Below are positions 7,154 through 8,727 of a stretch of DNA of 8,727 nt, in pieces. Location: NCBI GenBank assembly GCA_963922715.1, contig CAWUJT010000095.1, positions 1 through 8,727 on the forward strand. The letters run 5' to 3'. The DNA comes from CAWUJT01 sp963922715. Its GTDB lineage: Bacteria > Pseudomonadota > Alphaproteobacteria > Rhodobacterales > Rhodobacteraceae. The translations under genes and the position numbers were made by a program. Position 1 is the stretch's first letter; every line of letters begins with the position of its first letter. The notes under the pieces were generated by a model. It worked only from the letters and a program-made list of their open reading frames with translations. It was not told the DNA's origin and ran no database searches.

Positions 7154-8727
7154 GTGTCCTGCGCGTCGAAAACCTGAGTGTTGCCTTCACCCAAGATGGT
7201 GCCGTCACTCAGGCCGTGAGGGGCGTCAGCTTTGAGATCGCTGCGGGCGAAACACTGGCCATCGTGGGTGAGTCTGGTTCGGGCAAATCTGTCACGGCGC
7301 TGTCCACCGTCGGGCTGTTGCCCGAGGCCGCGCAGGTCAAAGGCTCTGTCACCTACCAGGGTCAAGAGATGATCGGTGCGGCCGAGGCGGATCTTAGGCG
7401 CGTGCGCGGCAATGACATCAGCTTCATCTTCCAAGAGCCGATGACATCGCTGAACCCACTCCACACCATTCAAAAGCAACTTGCTGAAAGCCTGCGCCTT
7501 CACCAAGGCCTAGAGGGTGCGGCCTTGCGCACGCGTATTCTGGATCTGCTCAACAAGGTCGGCATTCAAGACCCCGAAAGCCGCTTGGGCGCCTATCCCC
7601 ATCAACTCTCGGGCGGGCAGCGCCAAAGGGTGATGATCGCTATGGCGCTCGCCAATGGCCCAGAGCTTTTGGTAGCTGACGAGCCCACCACCGCGCTCGA
7701 TGTGACGATTCAGGCGCAAATTCTAGAGCTTCTGGCCGAGCTAAAACGGACAGAGGGCATGTCGATGCTGTTCATCACCCATGACCTGAGCATCGTGCGT
7801 AAATTCGCGGACCGGGTTTGCGTGATGCAAGGCGGCGAGATCGTCGAGACAGGCCCAACCGCGGCGCTTTTTGCCGCACCGCAACACCCCTACACGCAAA
7901 AACTGCTTGCTGCTGAGCCCACGGGCACGCCCCCACCCGCGCCCGAAGGCCCAGCCATGGTGGAAACCGAAAGTTTACGTGTCTGGTTTCCGATCCAGCG
8001 CGGACTTCTGCGCAAAACCGTGGGCTATGTGAAGGCCGTCAACGATGCCACGTTGTCAGTGCGCGCAGGCGAAACCTTGGGCATTGTGGGCGAGTCCGGC
8101 TCCGGCAAAACCACACTTGCGCTGGCGATCATGCGGCTGATCACCTCAACGGGGCGTATCACCTTTCAGGCGCAAGACATCCAAACCTGGCGCGTGCGCC
8201 AATTGCGCGATCTGCGCCGCCATATGCAGATCGTGTTTCAAGACCCATATGGTTCGCTCAGCCCGCGCATGACCCTGGCCGAGATTGTTGCCGAAGGCCT
8301 CGGCGTGCATCGTATTGCGGGCACAGCCACCAAGCGGGAACGTGTGGCGGAAATCCTCACCGAAGTGGGCCTTGATCCCAGTATGATGGACCGCTACCCG
8401 CATGAGTTCTCCGGCGGTCAGCGTCAGCGCATTGCGATTGCGCGCGCGATGATCCTACGTCCGCAACTGGTGGTGCTTGATGAACCGACCTCTGCACTTG
8501 ATATGACCGTGCAGGTTCAAATCGTAGAGCTTCTTCGCGATCTTCAACAGAAATACGGCCTTGCTTACCTCTTTATCAGCCATGACCTCAAGGTGGTGCG
8601 TGCGCTCAGCCACAAAGTGATCGTCATGCGCCGGGGCGATGTGGTGGAGGCCGGCCCTGCAAATCAGATTTTTGAGGCTCCGCAAAACGCCTACACCAAG
8701 GCACTGATGGCCGCCGCGTTTGACAAA
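7150..8727 (+). CDS. yejF: YejF-like tandem ATP-binding subunit of the peptide ABC importer (3' end beyond window)
   Basis: Open from the ATG at 7150 to the window edge, 526 residues without a stop. The family is around 530 residues, so only a few are probably missing. It is two ABC ATPases in one chain. Half one: Walker A GESGSGKS (40-47), Q-loop Gln95, signature LSGGQ (153-157), Walker B ending Asp177-Glu178, switch His211. Half two: Walker A GESGSGKT (314-321), Q-loop Gln364, signature FSGGQ (420-424), Walker B ending Asp444-Glu445, switch His478. All catalytic residues are present in both halves, so both sites should hydrolyse ATP. A Pro-rich linker (about 257-268) joins them. Each half ends in the oligopeptide-transporter tail: APQHPYTQKLL, and APQNAYTKALM where His-Pro is Asn-Ala. 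It sits on the cytoplasmic face and powers YejB/YejE. Its start overlaps the yejE stop as ATGA. Confidence 0.95.
   Translation, partial: MSVLRVENLSVAFTQDGAVTQAVRGVSFEIAAGETLAIVGESGSGKSVTALSTVGLLPEAAQVKGSVTYQGQEMIGAAEADLRRVRGNDISFIFQEPMTSLNPLHTIQKQLAESLRLHQGLEGAALRTRILDLLNKVGIQDPESRLGAYPHQLSGGQRQRVMIAMALANGPELLVADEPTTALDVTIQAQILELLAELKRTEGMSMLFITHDLSIVRKFADRVCVMQGGEIVETGPTAALFAAPQHPYTQKLLAAEPTGTPPPAPEGPAMVETESLRVWFPIQRGLLRKTVGYVKAVNDATLSVRAGETLGIVGESGSGKTTLALAIMRLITSTGRITFQAQDIQTWRVRQLRDLRRHMQIVFQDPYGSLSPRMTLAEIVAEGLGVHRIAGTATKRERVAEILTEVGLDPSMMDRYPHEFSGGQRQRIAIARAMILRPQLVVLDEPTSALDMTVQVQIVELLRDLQQKYGLAYLFISHDLKVVRALSHKVIVMRRGDVVEAGPANQIFEAPQNAYTKALMAAAFDK

Larger units (their letters stand above)
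3122..8727 (+). other. yejABEF operon (complete except the extreme end of yejF)
   Basis: Four same-strand genes have junctions of 0, 0 and -4 bases (TGA/GTG, TAG/ATG, ATGA). Strong ribosome sites are absent at the three internal starts, so one transcript with coupled translation is expected. The order A-B-E-F matches E. coli yejABEF. Nothing in the window shows which substrate is carried or which regulator controls it. Confidence 0.88.

Noticed and set aside
7258..8490. Near-repeated DNA between the two halves of yejF
   Set aside because: The similarity is at the conserved ATPase motifs (Walker A, signature, Walker B) of a known tandem ATPase, not a recent duplication or a DNA repeat element.

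Overview
The window looks like ordinary chromosomal DNA from an alphaproteobacterium, most likely of the Rhodobacterales (Roseobacter/Paracoccus relatives). This is inferred from protein character: a membrane-anchored CycM/c552-type cytochrome c divergent from a prephenate dehydratase, a periplasmic M48 protease with a TPR tail, and a complete YejABEF-type peptide importer. I see no mobile element, CRISPR array, tRNA or rRNA, and no gene whose base composition suggests recent transfer.

Left part (1-2350): a short AT-richer leader (1-155) precedes a secreted M48 zinc metalloprotease with C-terminal TPR-like helices (162-1487, +). It runs tail-to-tail into prephenate dehydratase (pheA, 1508-2350, -), with only 20 bases between the stop codons. 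PheA makes phenylpyruvate for phenylalanine synthesis and carries a C-terminal ACT domain. Its start is set by a strong AGGAGG site, so it is seven codons shorter than the longest open frame.

Middle (2351-3121): a divergent intergenic region of about 100 bases separates pheA from a membrane-anchored class I cytochrome c (2453-2971, +), probably an electron shuttle between the bc1 complex and a terminal oxidase. A 147-base gap with small inverted repeats follows and leads into the transport operon.

Right part (3122-8727): yejA-yejB-yejE-yejF, all on the + strand and packed with no spacing (0, 0 and -4 bases), encode a family 5 solute-binding protein, two membrane permeases and a tandem-ATPase subunit. 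Together they form one ABC importer for peptides or peptide-like compounds. YejA would capture substrate in the periplasm, YejB/YejE form the channel, and the two ATPase halves of YejF power it. yejF is still open at the right edge and probably lacks only its last few residues.

I found no convincing novel system. The points worth a second look are start-codon choices, the very tight convergent junction, cysteine pairs in the extracytoplasmic parts of YejA and YejE, changed residues at the phenylalanine-binding motifs of PheA, and alternative hairpins ahead of yejA.
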